64,000 nt of DNA from Granulicella sp. (GTDB lineage: Bacteria > Acidobacteriota > Terriglobia > Terriglobales > Acidobacteriaceae), in NCBI GenBank assembly GCA_025357875.1, contig JANYLK010000031.1:1-64000 (forward strand), read 5' to 3'. Below the pieces are notes generated by a model. That model searched no databases and had not been told where the DNA came from. It worked only from the letters and a program-made list of their open reading frames with translations. How positions within the stretch are numbered: position 1 is the stretch's first letter; every line of letters begins with the position of its first letter. The position numbers and the translations under genes were made by a program. Shown here in pieces: positions 18,801-25,784 of the stretch.

Positions 18801-19261
18801 CGCAGACCCTTCCACGCGGAAAGACTTTGCTTTGCCACAGCGACCGACTTTGCCTCATCAGTAGCCTGCGTCGTCGCCACGGCCTGCACCGACGGGCTGG
18901 CTGACGTCACCTTACCCGGAGGCGACGACGCGTTTGGTGGAGCTGTTGAAGGCGGCCCCGATTGAGCGCCATTGGCAGTGCCGAGGTTGGCAGGCGTGGG
19001 CGTTTTCACGTCTTCGCTGGACGCGGAGGGGGTGCCGGGCATGGATTGCCCGTACGCATCCACGATGCCGCCCAGCCCTGCGCATATGACCAGAAGTACA
19101 GCTGCAAATCCACAAGCCGCCGCACAACCACGCCGGATGTGCACATCCCGCACGTCACGCGCGCTGGTTAGGACGACCCTTCCAGTCACTACTTCTAATG
19201 AAACACCCAACGAACTGTCCTCTGGCTCTTGCCGGATACTGTGACTCTGCGAAACACCCAT
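15806..19261 (-). CDS. BamA/TamA-type outer membrane assembly protein with several POTRA domains
   Basis: An Omp85 protein of about 1151 residues. It begins with a basic stretch and one hydrophobic export segment, a Pro/Ser/Thr-rich linker, then at least five POTRA units (for example 'VENIEFQGVSF', 'KVSVEGVKLS', 'HKVKSVMIAGNKYF', 'KFGTVKFDGVDRS', 'FVDKVLLTGIVHT') and a 16-strand type barrel with 'RLYAGGATSHRGFG', the conserved lid-loop R-G-F-G. The protein ends in phenylalanine (IGQAF), the usual outer-membrane signature. It folds or inserts outer-membrane proteins, probably with the SurA-like and TamB genes next to it. The start is uncertain: ATG 19261 lacks a good ribosome-binding site, and the frame is open to 19390. 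Confidence 0.9.
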   Translation of the reverse strand: MGVSQSHSIRQEPEDSSLGVSLEVVTGRVVLTSARDVRDVHIRRGCAAACGFAAVLLVICAGLGGIVDAYGQSMPGTPSASSEDVKTPTPANLGTANGAQSGPPSTAPPNASSPPGKVTSASPSVQAVATTQATDEAKSVAVAKQSLSAWKGLRVENIEFQGVSFDPKDPLPAQLPQQVGHALDPAKVTSSVRKLFASGKYRDISVSGRRVGDGVTLVYMGKARYFVGRVQIIGVKQERLASLLEYATKLQPGTQFTQSMISAGTEGVRQSLESSGYFQPTITATTTVDEAGGQVNATYSVNIGPQARVGQITLAGDYPGLTVAEIRKRGKLMQGTKVNRDTVSNALTRLRAQYEKKDRLEATTSLRKQTYSPPRKQVDYDFNANQGPLVKVSVEGVKLSKSRLQLLVPIYEEGTIDNDLLNEGTFNIKDYLFQAGYFDATVTVRVIGEDTPSEHVVYAVDKGIKHKVKSVMIAGNKYFETDLLKERMRVQKADLYLRNGRYSPALMRSDEASILGLYRANGFIGASIASTPKDVDVSPSGKPLKVAQIDVKVTVTEGPQQKFGTVKFDGVDRSREKDVKALLNSEEGQPYSLITLSGDRDAILGYYLSHGFAQVRIEVKQQVEDGETHKTNVALNVSEGQQVFVDKVLLTGIVHTKPAVVARRVKVHAGEPLDQSALLDTQRRLYDLALFNQVNTAVQNPDGDDSLKNVLLQLTEARRWDVTYGFGLEAQTGTPKKGVLNAATAISLGLPPNAAYSQNGKTGVSPRVSVDVSRINLRGTDNSLTLHASYGLLEEVATLTFQNPHLFGKDRLSMSVSGGYSNVQNISTFQASTLQADYRITQKVKRADTFIYNFEFRRVAVNPGTLQVSFNLIPQLSQPVRVGGPGITWFHDTRDPSPLDAERGSYTSVQEFFAGSAFGSQVSFNRTDVTNATYYMFGKHKYVLARNTRIGFEIPFGSNPNVGSPSCIGVLLDTNAGCNAVPLPERLYAGGATSHRGFGINDAGPRDLQTGFPVGGSAVFINNTELRLPAPTLPIVGDSVNFVIFHDMGNAFAHVSDMFPSFTHFHQPDQSTCANVAVTKAFPFGTCNFNYFSHAIGVGARYKTAVGPIRVDFSYNLNPPVYPVIYDFNNAKPYEGQVGHFNFFFSIGQAF

Positions 19262-19473
19262 CGCAAACGGACGGACCGCAAACTTATCTTTAAATGAGGG
19301 TCCACAAAGTAGCGGCCCCTGCCTCTGACTGTTGCAACGGTTGGATGCAGAAAAATTGGCAAATGCTAGCCCGCAGAAACACCAGGCCACAAATCCCTAT
19401 ACTACGAAGAACGATGCGTTTAGACGAATACGATAAAGCACAAACACCGGCTTTGAAGGAAAACAAGTCGCCG

Positions 19474-20616
19474 ATGTCCCAAATTGCCGCCCCGATCGAC
19501 GATAAGGAGCGATATTCGCGCCAGATCCTCTTCGCCGGTATCGGCGACGTCGGCCAGCAGCTACTCGCCCGGTCGCACGTCGCCATCATTGGCTGCGGAG
19601 CTATGGGTGCGGCCTCTGCCTCCCTGCTCGCACGCGCAGGCATCGCCACCCTCACCCTCATCGACCGCGATTTCGTTGAGCCCTCAAACCTCCAGCGCCA
19701 AATTCTTTTCGATGAAGCCGACGCCCGCGATGGCTTGCCCAAAGCCGAAGCAGCCCGCCGCCACATCGCCCGCTTCAACTCCAACGTCACCGTCCACGCC
19801 CACATCGCCGACCTAGTCCCCGGCAACATTGCCGAACTTCTCTCAAACCCGAGCTCCGGCGCCCAGGCCACCACCGCCCCCCCGGTCGAGATCATTCTCG
19901 ACGCCACCGACAACTTCGAGACCCGCTACCTCATTAACGACTTCGCCGTCCAGCAAGGCAAGCCGTGGATCTACGCGGCCGCCATAGGCGCCTACGCCGC
20001 TACCATGAACATCCTTCCTGCGTCTTCCCTCGAACTCCGAACCTCGAACCCCGAACCTTACCCACCCACCGCCTGCCTGGCCTGCATCTTCCCCAAGCCG
20101 CCATCCGGTAACGTGGACACCTGCGACACCGCAGGCATCCTTTCCACCGCCGTCAACCTGGCAGCCTCCATCCAGGTCACGGAAGCGCTGAAGTTCCTCA
20201 CCGGCCAGCCTCATCTCATGCGCCGCACGCTACTATCCTTCGACCTTTGGAGCGCAGCGGAGAACGGGCACATTGAAAGGTCCGAGATCGCAACCGGAAC
20301 TCCGCGCCACGACTGCGAGGTCTGCGCCCAGCGATCCTTCACTCATCTTGCCGGCGACAATCGCGCACATATCACTCTGTGTGGTCGCGATTCCGTCCAG
20401 ATACACGAACACCATCGCGCGGTCGACTTCGCCGCCATGCGCACCCGACTCGAAACCCACGCCGACATCCACGACCTGCGCTCCAACGACCTGCTCCTCC
20501 GATTTCGCCGCGGAGCCCTCACCCTCACCCTGTTCGCAGACGGCCGTGCCATCGTCCAGGGCACCACGGACATCACTGTCGCGCGCTCGCTTTACGCTCG
20601 CTTCGTCGGCGCATAA
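19474..20616 (+). CDS. ThiF/MoeB/HesA-family adenylyltransferase
   Basis: An E1-like enzyme of about 380 residues that adenylates the C-terminal glycine of MoaD/ThiS-type carriers. It has a Rossmann 'VAIIGCGAMGAA', 'LIDRDFVEPSNLQRQILF' with the ATP-contacting Asp and Arg, 'ILDATDNFETRYLINDF', two CxxC pairs for zinc ('CLAC' and 'CEVC') and a Cys in 'VDTCDTAGI' at the usual catalytic position. There is no rhodanese domain; a 70-residue beta-rich C-terminal domain follows instead. MoeB activity toward the MoaD in this window is possible but unproven. A short CGAACC-repeat tract inserts about ten residues before CLAC. A start at 19414 is an alternative. Confidence 0.85.
   Translation: MSQIAAPIDDKERYSRQILFAGIGDVGQQLLARSHVAIIGCGAMGAASASLLARAGIATLTLIDRDFVEPSNLQRQILFDEADARDGLPKAEAARRHIARFNSNVTVHAHIADLVPGNIAELLSNPSSGAQATTAPPVEIILDATDNFETRYLINDFAVQQGKPWIYAAAIGAYAATMNILPASSLELRTSNPEPYPPTACLACIFPKPPSGNVDTCDTAGILSTAVNLAASIQVTEALKFLTGQPHLMRRTLLSFDLWSAAENGHIERSEIATGTPRHDCEVCAQRSFTHLAGDNRAHITLCGRDSVQIHEHHRAVDFAAMRTRLETHADIHDLRSNDLLLRFRRGALTLTLFADGRAIVQGTTDITVARSLYARFVGA
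20029..20058. repeat. CGAACC-type microrepeat inside the ThiF-like gene
   Basis: Four near-copies of CGAACC/CGAACT lie in about 30 bases and encode a Ser-Leu-Glu-Leu-Arg-Thr-Ser-Asn-Pro-Glu-Pro insert. Related CGAACCT words occur between genes at 24916-24937 and near 60080-60092. Confidence 0.5.
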
Positions 20617-20760
20617 TTTCGCGTTCCTTCCTACTAAACACCGCGTCTCAGACACAACCTTTTACACCATCTAAACCTCCAACCTCTTTAACGGATCACC
20701 CCGCAAATATGCTATAGAATCAAGTAGGTCCGGCGATCCGTTTCCCCGGAGCCATAACGA

Positions 20761-21432
20761 ATGAATTCCGAAGGCCAGCTGATGACGCAAGTTCCACCCG
20801 CAAAACCCAACCCTGGGCTGTTCAAGCGCAATCCACCCATAGCCGGGGAGGCAGAGGCCATTGAAGCCGCCAAGAATGGCGACGCAGAGGCATTTTCGAA
20901 GCTCTATACCCTGCACAAACGCCGCGTCTATACCCTCTGCCTGCGCATGCTCGGCAACGTCTCCGAAGCCGAGGACATGACCCAGGAGGCTTTCCTTCAC
21001 CTCTTCCGCAAACTCGGCAGCTTCCGCGGCGAGTCCGCCTTCTCCACCTGGCTGCATCGCCTTACCGTCAACCTCGTACTGATGCAATTGCGCAAGAAGG
21101 GCCTCAACCTCGTCTCGCTCGAAGAGACCATCAATCCTTCGGAAGAAGACGCACCCAAGCGCGACTTTGGCAGCCGCGACCCTGTCCTGACCGGCTCGGT
21201 CGACCGCGTAGCCCTCGAGCGTGCCGTCGCCTCGTTACCCCCCGGCTACCGCATGGTCTTTGTCCTGCATGACGTCGAGGGTTTCGAGCATAATGAGATT
21301 GCCACCATGCTCGATTGCTCAACAGGAAACAGCAAGTCCCAGCTGCACAAGGCTCGCCTCAGGCTTCGAGAACTACTCCGTCATCCGGCCGAGTTGCCCC
21401 TGCCAGACGTGACCGCGGAGGTTACGAAATGA
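20761..21432 (+). CDS. ECF (RpoE-type) RNA polymerase sigma factor
   Basis: A 223-residue group 4 sigma factor. Region 2 runs from '[21 protein letters not shown]' with '[35 protein letters not shown]' (read as one region), covering -10 recognition. Region 4 includes '[24 protein letters not shown]' and the recognition helix '[21 protein letters not shown]'. It redirects RNA polymerase to stress or envelope promoters. The next gene overlaps its stop as ATGA and looks like its anti-sigma partner. A second ATG seven codons in (20782) is also possible. Confidence 0.92.
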   Translation: MNSEGQLMTQVPPAKPNPGLFKRNPPIAGEAEAIEAAKNGDAEAFSKLYTLHKRRVYTLCLRMLGNVSEAEDMTQEAFLHLFRKLGSFRGESAFSTWLHRLTVNLVLMQLRKKGLNLVSLEETINPSEEDAPKRDFGSRDPVLTGSVDRVALERAVASLPPGYRMVFVLHDVEGFEHNEIATMLDCSTGNSKSQLHKARLRLRELLRHPAELPLPDVTAEVTK

Positions 21433-21752
21433 GCGAGCTAGGCAGAATCAACTTCGACACCCTCAAACCTGAAGAGTTTGAGAACATACTCCCGGAACTC
21501 TTTTCCAGGGGTGATGGCAAGGTCAGCCATGATCCCGAGCTGAAAGACTTCCTCGCTCGCAACCCTGACTGCGCAGCTCTGGTCAATGACCTTGAAACCA
21601 TCGCTGAAACTGCGCGTAGCCTTTTCGCGCCCAGTGGCGATCCCAGCGACAAAGTCTGGAGCAATATCCAGAACAAGCTTCGTGAAGAATCTGAGCACGA
21701 CGCCGCCAAGGTCTCCCGTGAGCTACCCAACGGTCTACCGGATGTCGACTAA
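21429..21752 (+). CDS. Putative anti-sigma factor paired with the ECF sigma gene
   Basis: A 107-residue acidic, soluble-looking protein. It starts on the ATGA overlap with the sigma gene, so the two are translationally coupled, the classic arrangement of an ECF sigma and its regulator. Visible content: an N-terminal helix with '[19 protein letters not shown]', a '[23 protein letters not shown]' helical region and a C-terminal '[12 protein letters not shown]'. It lacks the HxxxCxxC zinc motif and has no membrane segment, so it would act in the cytoplasm if it binds sigma. The role is inferred from context and from the 'NP-x-C-x-x-L-x-x-DL' anti-sigma-like stretch. Confidence 0.65.
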   Translation: MSELGRINFDTLKPEEFENILPELFSRGDGKVSHDPELKDFLARNPDCAALVNDLETIAETARSLFAPSGDPSDKVWSNIQNKLREESEHDAAKVSRELPNGLPDVD

Positions 21753-21934
21753 TTTTCTTGAATTTTGCTTCCACCTTAGAGTAATTTCGATTTTCAGAAT
21801 GAATACGCGTTTGCACCAATCCGGCTACTTTACCTATCCCTGCCTTTGGTGGCAGGGTGCTGGTCAGTCGGCCGTGCGAGTATCTCTGAATCGATAAAAC
21901 ACAATCTCCTTCAGAGCATTTGCCACTTCCAATG

Positions 21935-21967
21935 AGCCGCGACCCACAAAGGTCGCGGCTTCCGTTT
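21935..21967 (+). terminator. Terminator-like hairpin after the sigma/anti-sigma pair
   Basis: A perfect 10-bp stem, AGCCGCGACC with GGTCGCGGCT, encloses the loop CACAAA and is followed by TCCGTTTGT, a weak T-rich tail. It is 180 bases after the anti-sigma stop. Confidence 0.6.
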
Positions 21968-22038
21968 GTATACATGTTTCTTATTCCCCCACTTTGTTTT
22001 CATTCTGACTCGCTTCGTTTGCCATTCCGACCCACTCT

Positions 22039-22074
22039 GTTGTCATTCTCAGCACGGCGAAGAGCCCGTACTTG
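22039..22074 (+). repeat. Dispersed TGTCATTC-type repeat, copy 1
   Basis: Reads TTGTCATTCTCAGCACGGCG then AAGAGCCCGTACTT. It resembles copies at 22103, 27224, 28005 and 43464 in the order GTCATTC, GCG/GCGAAG, AATC or AGCC. Confidence 0.55.
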
Positions 22075-22102
22075 ACCTTGCTATTGTCTGTCCTTCAATT
22101 TC

Positions 22103-22145
22103 TTTGTTTGCCATTCGGTAGCGCAGCGAAGGAATCTGCTTTTCG
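22103..22145 (+). repeat. Dispersed TGTCATTC-type repeat, copy 2
   Basis: TTTGTTTGCCATTCGGTAGC is followed by GCAGCGAAGGAATCTGCTTT. It is the closest partner of the copy between dnaJ and grpE (27224). Confidence 0.6.
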
Positions 22146-22181
22146 CCCCGCCGCACCCGTTGTACCTTCAAAGGAGTCGCA

Positions 22182-22793
22182 ATGAACGTACAGAACGCCG
22201 AATTGACCCACACCCATCCCGTGCCAAATGCACCCGCCCATCTACGCCGCCTTGTCCTTACCGGCTTCATGGGTGCCGGCAAGACGACCGTTGGCCGGCT
22301 TCTGGCCACCCGCATCGGATGGAACTTCCTCGACCTTGACACCTACATCGAATCGCGCACCGGCCTATCCGTCGCTGCCATCTTCGCCGTCCACGGCGAG
22401 ACGTGCTTCCGCCAACTTGAGTCTGAGGCTCTCGCGTCCGCGCTCGGCCGCCGCCACATCGTCCTCGCCCTCGGAGGAGGGACCCCAGAAGTCCTCACCA
22501 ACCGCCTCCTGCTCGACCAGACGCCTGCTACGGAAACCATCTTCCTCGATGCGCCATTCCCCGTCCTCTTAAACCGCTGCATGCTGCAAGCGGTCAACCC
22601 CAGCTATACCGCCCCTGCTGGACAAGCACGCCCAGTCTTGGCCGACCCTGCCGCGGCCGAAGCCCGGTTCCTGGTACGTCAGCCTCTGTATCGTCGCCTC
22701 TCACAACACACAATCGACACCGCCTCCCTTACTACAGAAGAAACAGTCGCCACCATTCTCACTCATCTCAATGCGACTCCGCCTCACCGTTGA
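22182..22793 (+). CDS. aroK: Shikimate kinase
   Basis: A 203-residue shikimate kinase, which phosphorylates shikimate in aromatic amino acid synthesis. It has a P-loop 'GFMGAGKTTVG', the substrate motifs 'FLDLDTYIE' (Asp-x-Asp), 'GETCFRQLE' with the shikimate-contacting Arg, 'LALGGGTPE' (GGG motif) and a lid region with 'RPVLADP' and 'RQPLYRRLS'. Slightly longer than usual because of about 20 extra N-terminal residues. AAAGGAG lies 7 bases before the ATG. Its 3' end overlaps a convergent small gene by 26 bases. pheA in the same window serves the same pathway but is not linked to it. Confidence 0.95.
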   Translation: MNVQNAELTHTHPVPNAPAHLRRLVLTGFMGAGKTTVGRLLATRIGWNFLDLDTYIESRTGLSVAAIFAVHGETCFRQLESEALASALGRRHIVLALGGGTPEVLTNRLLLDQTPATETIFLDAPFPVLLNRCMLQAVNPSYTAPAGQARPVLADPAAAEARFLVRQPLYRRLSQHTIDTASLTTEETVATILTHLNATPPHR

Positions 22794-23037
22794 TCGCGTT
22801 TAAAGCGCGGATGGATTCGCCTTCTGGATCCCTGGAGAGCAGGTCAAATCGAACGTGAAACATACCCGCGAACGCTTCTGCGCTCACACCCGCAGAGAAC
22901 AGTTCCTGCACCAACGCCATCTGCTGGGCTTTATATTCCTTATTCAGCACAATTTTAACAATGAAGTCGCTTTGTGCGCCCATACCTCGGCGAACGGGAT
23001 ACCCTCTCGGCTTAATGGCTAAACTTCGTTTAGCCAT
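22768..23037 (-). CDS. Small hypothetical protein whose start lies in a hairpin
   Basis: An 89-residue basic-then-acidic protein that I do not recognise. It starts MAKRSLAIKPRGYPVRRG, has a central amphipathic 'IVLNKEYKAQQMALVQELFSAG' helix and ends with GEAESH. The frame is clean and has a GAGGGT site 5-8 bases before the ATG. Codons 1 to 7 form a 10-bp perfect inverted repeat (23015-23024 with 23028-23037), so the start codon would be buried in mRNA structure. An internal Met (codon 19) could be the real start, with the hairpin as leader. It overlaps the end of aroK tail to tail. It may be a real gene, but support is only from its frame and ribosome-binding site. Confidence 0.5.
   Translation of the reverse strand: MAKRSLAIKPRGYPVRRGMGAQSDFIVKIVLNKEYKAQQMALVQELFSAGVSAEAFAGMFHVRFDLLSRDPEGESIRALNAINGEAESH
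23015..23037 (-). promoter_or_regulatory. Perfect 10-bp hairpin covering a start codon
   Basis: ATGGCTAAAC and GTTTAGCCAT are exact reverse complements around a 3-base loop, with the ATG of the 89-residue gene as the first three bases of the stem. Folding would hide the start codon. It may equally be the palindromic site of a DNA-binding protein. Confidence 0.55.
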
Positions 23038-23142
23038 GACTGACCCTCACACTTAGACTGTATGACTGAGATTACTGTTCTGCCCGTAAACGTGAACCAT
23101 AAAGCAGCACTGTTTCCGAAGGCGCAGTAAACTGTAAAGCTG

Positions 23143-24297
23143 TTGATTTTGCATCCAACTGCCAGAACTCAGGAGAACTTTCTGCCGCAACCAACATCCG
23201 CATGGAACTCAAATTCGCAGACCAACGCCGTCCGAAGCCACATCCTTTTTGCCTTCGGTGCCGTCCTTGCGCTCGCGCTCGCCTGGCGACTGCGCGACGT
23301 CCTCATCCTCATCTACGTCAGCGCCCTCTTCGCCGTTGTCCTGACACCCGTCGTCGATAGCATTGTTATGTTCGAGATACGAGGCGGCCGCCGCATCACC
23401 CGCGCCCCCGCGATTGCCCTTTTGCTAGGAGCGGTCTTCCTCGTCCTCGGTCTTTTATTCGCCTTCAGCTTGCCGCCCGTCATTCGCGATATGCACCAGT
23501 TCGGGGAAGACCTGCCCGCCCGTATTCCAGGGATTGTGGCCCGGCTCAAACATCTGCCGCTGGCCGACAAGCTCGGCGATGACGCTGTCACGCAAAAGGC
23601 TGAAGGCGCGCTCTCTACCACAACCGAATACCTCTTCTCCTCCTTCCCCACTTTGCTTGGCGGCATCTTCGACCTGCTAACCGCCGTGATCCTCTGCGTT
23701 TACTTCATGATCGAGGGCAACCAGGCGTACCAGTGGTTTATGTCGCTCTTCCCCGTGCTGGATCGACTTCGGCTTGCCGTTACGCTTGAGAAAGCGGAAA
23801 TCCGCATGAGCAAATGGCTATTTGGCCAGGGCCTGTTGATGCTGATTCTGGCCGTCTGCAGCATCATTGCTTTCGGGCTCCTCCACGTTCGCTACTTCTT
23901 CCTGCTTGGCGTACTTATGGGCCTGATGAACATAATCCCCATCGCCGGAGGAGTTATTACCATCCTCATCGTCGGCCTGGTAGCCGCGCTCGATTCCTGG
24001 AGCAAAATGGCCGGCGTCTTTGCCTTCTACCTCATCTACGTCAACATTGAAAACGCGTACCTCACTCCGCGAATCATGCGCTCCAGCGTCAACCTCATGG
24101 GCCTTACCGTGCTTATCGCCCTGATCGCAGGCACTGCACTCGCTGGAGTCGTCGGAGCCCTTGTCGCAGTTCCCACCGCTGCCCTTATCTCCGTCCTCAT
24201 TCAGGAATACTTCGTTCAGAAAGACGCTGGCAGCAACTCCGCAGTTCCAGACGAAGATCCGCCAAATGCCGCCATCTTAACCTCGGAGACGAACTAG
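23143..24297 (+). CDS. AI-2E family (PerM-like) membrane transporter
   Basis: A 384-residue protein with about eight hydrophobic helices in the family layout: two or three at the N-terminus ('HILFAFGAVLALALAWRLRDVLI'-type region), a soluble middle part (about 105-165), and a C-terminal group with 'VRYFFLLGVLMGLMNIIPIAGG' as core, the hallmark N-I-I-P-x-x-G, and 'TPRIMRSSVNLMGLTVLIAL'. The family includes autoinducer-2 exporters and sodium/proton antiporters, so the substrate is open. No ATG exists before the conserved region; TTG at 23143 is the most likely start, with TTG 23149 next. It is separated by 105 bases from the divergent small gene. Confidence 0.85.
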   Translation: MILHPTARTQENFLPQPTSAWNSNSQTNAVRSHILFAFGAVLALALAWRLRDVLILIYVSALFAVVLTPVVDSIVMFEIRGGRRITRAPAIALLLGAVFLVLGLLFAFSLPPVIRDMHQFGEDLPARIPGIVARLKHLPLADKLGDDAVTQKAEGALSTTTEYLFSSFPTLLGGIFDLLTAVILCVYFMIEGNQAYQWFMSLFPVLDRLRLAVTLEKAEIRMSKWLFGQGLLMLILAVCSIIAFGLLHVRYFFLLGVLMGLMNIIPIAGGVITILIVGLVAALDSWSKMAGVFAFYLIYVNIENAYLTPRIMRSSVNLMGLTVLIALIAGTALAGVVGALVAVPTAALISVLIQEYFVQKDAGSNSAVPDEDPPNAAILTSETN

Positions 24298-24345
24298 GCC
24301 TCCCGATCAGATCTCTGCAACCGCCCCTGCTATCCTGAAAACTTC

Positions 24346-24906
24346 ATGTCGGAACTTAACTTTTCGCAATCCGAACGGCGCAGCTTCCTCGGCCCTTTGA
24401 TCATCGCAATCGCTGTCCTCGGTACAGGTCTCGCCGCCGTCTACCTATACTTGCCCCGCCGCGCCGCCGACCTGACCATCACCCATATCGCCATCCTGCC
24501 CACCCACACGGTCTTCAAGAATGACTCCAAGCTCGTCGGTCACAAGGACGAGTCACAGGACGACCTCTACGTCCTCGCCACCGTCCGCATCGATGACCGA
24601 CTCCACGTTCCACTCTTCCTCAGCGACATCACTGCAACTCTCACCACCGCCGACGACGCTGTCGTCACCACCAGCGCTATCCAAAACAGCGACCTCGACA
24701 ACCTTTACATCACCTTCCCGGCGCTCAAGCCACTCGCCAGCGCCCCACTTCTGCGCGAGTCTACCATCCAGCCCGGAGGTCACGCCGAAGGCATGGCGCT
24801 CCTTCACTTCCCAGTTACCGAAGCCGACTGGAACAATCGCAAATCTGCCACAGTCACCATCGGCTTTTACCACCAAGGCCAGTTCACCGTAACCATCCCG
24901 AAGTAG
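24346..24906 (+). CDS. Hypothetical membrane-anchored protein
   Basis: A 186-residue protein with one N-terminal anchor (about 16-36, LGPLIIAIAVLGTGLAAVYLYL) and an exported beta-rich domain with 'YVLATVRIDDRLHVPLFLSDITATL' in its middle, 'YITFPALKPL', and a final 'TVTIGFYHQGQFTVTIPK'. The domain looks like an immunoglobulin-like accessory fold, but I cannot name the family. It is 48 bases behind the AI-2E transporter and 35 bases before rsmE, so the three probably share a transcript. Confidence 0.7.
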   Translation: MSELNFSQSERRSFLGPLIIAIAVLGTGLAAVYLYLPRRAADLTITHIAILPTHTVFKNDSKLVGHKDESQDDLYVLATVRIDDRLHVPLFLSDITATLTTADDAVVTTSAIQNSDLDNLYITFPALKPLASAPLLRESTIQPGGHAEGMALLHFPVTEADWNNRKSATVTIGFYHQGQFTVTIPK

Positions 24907-24941
24907 TAACCCCCTCGAACCTAGTACTTCGAACCTGCCTT

Positions 24942-25784
24942 ATGACCCGTCGCCGCTGGATTGCCGACACCTGGTCGCCTCAAATTGGCCACCCCACCCA
25001 AGCCGCCCTCACTGGGGAGCAGGCCGCCCATCTAAGCCGCGCCCTCCGCGCCCAGCCCGGCCAAATCTACGACATCGTCGCCAACGGGTTCCTCCACCGC
25101 GCCGAAATCACCACCGTCTCCGACAGCGAAGTGGCCTTCATCCTGCACGAAGAACTGGAAGCTGACGCCGCCCTCCCCATTCATCTCCTGTTGGCCGTCT
25201 TTAAGTTCGATCACTTCGAGTGGGCCATCGAAAAAGCCACCGAGCTCGGAGTCGCACGTATCACGCCCATCATCGCCCGGCGCACCGAAAAGCATCTCGC
25301 CCTCGCCTCCGCGAAGAGAGTAGACCGCTGGCGTCGCATCGCTCTCGAGTCCTCCAAGCAATCCCGCCGCACCGACATCCCCGTAATCGCCAACCCCACT
25401 CCTTTAGCCGCCGCCCTCGCCCGCGAAACCGCGCCGATGCGCATCCTCCTCAGCGAAACCGAGCAATCCCTAACCCTAACCGCCGCGCTCACCACGTCGA
25501 TCGCAAATGTCCGGGTGCCCCATCCATCGCAGCCTCACCGCGATGGGTGGGATGCAGAAGGTTCGCTCACCACAAGCCCGGGTGCCCCACATTTCGCTTC
25601 TGAGGTAAGGGATCGGTGCGCCACTAATCTCGCCCTAGCCATCGGTCCCGAAGGCGGCTGGACTCCGGAAGAAATGTCCCTCTTCTCCCAGCAGCAATGG
25701 ACCCACGTCACTTTGGGCCCGCGCATCCTCCGCGCCGAAACCGCCGCCATCGCCGCCATCGCGATCGCTGCGGCGTTGTTCTAA
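24942..25784 (+). CDS. rsmE: 16S rRNA (uracil-1498-N3)-methyltransferase RsmE carrying a repeat insertion
   Basis: A 280-residue SPOUT methyltransferase that modifies U1498 of 16S rRNA. The N-terminal PUA-like domain has 'LTGEQAAHLSRALRAQPG', the SPOUT part 'KFDHFEWAIEKATELGV' and 'ALESSKQSRRTDIP', and the knot with SAM-binding loops 'LALAIGPEGGWTPEE' and 'LGPRILRAETAAIAA'. Between about residues 189 and 223 an alien stretch (RVPHPSQPHRDGWDAEGS and SPGAPHFAS) is encoded by a palindromic repeat, which lengthens the protein without breaking the frame. It falls in the loop before the knot, so activity may survive. Confidence 0.92.
   Translation: MTRRRWIADTWSPQIGHPTQAALTGEQAAHLSRALRAQPGQIYDIVANGFLHRAEITTVSDSEVAFILHEELEADAALPIHLLLAVFKFDHFEWAIEKATELGVARITPIIARRTEKHLALASAKRVDRWRRIALESSKQSRRTDIPVIANPTPLAAALARETAPMRILLSETEQSLTLTAALTTSIANVRVPHPSQPHRDGWDAEGSLTTSPGAPHFASEVRDRCATNLALAIGPEGGWTPEEMSLFSQQQWTHVTLGPRILRAETAAIAAIAIAAALF
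25511..25615 (+). repeat. Palindromic repeat block inserted in frame in rsmE
   Basis: CCGGGTGCCCCA occurs twice (25511-25522 and 25578-25589). After the first copy, CCCATCCATCGC (25519-25530) pairs with GCGATGGGTGGG (25540-25551), 11 of 12 positions plus one G-T, around a 9-base loop. The block resembles REP-like dispersed elements and encodes residues without RsmE similarity. Confidence 0.75.

Larger units (their letters stand above)
21753..22181. other. Gene-free intergenic stretch with hairpins and degenerate repeats
   Basis: 429 bases between the anti-sigma gene and aroK hold no credible coding frame. A 7-bp hairpin (CCCTGCC/GGCAGGG, 21838-21857) and a stronger terminator-like hairpin come first, followed by two or more degenerate copies of the dispersed TGTCATTC/AGCGAAG repeat and then the aroK ribosome-binding site. 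Confidence 0.7.

Noticed and set aside
20690-20720. Promoter-like TATAGAAT upstream of the ECF sigma gene
   Set aside because: The only -35 candidate (TTTAAC) is 20 bases away, and the region has no second support. Left out of the feature list.
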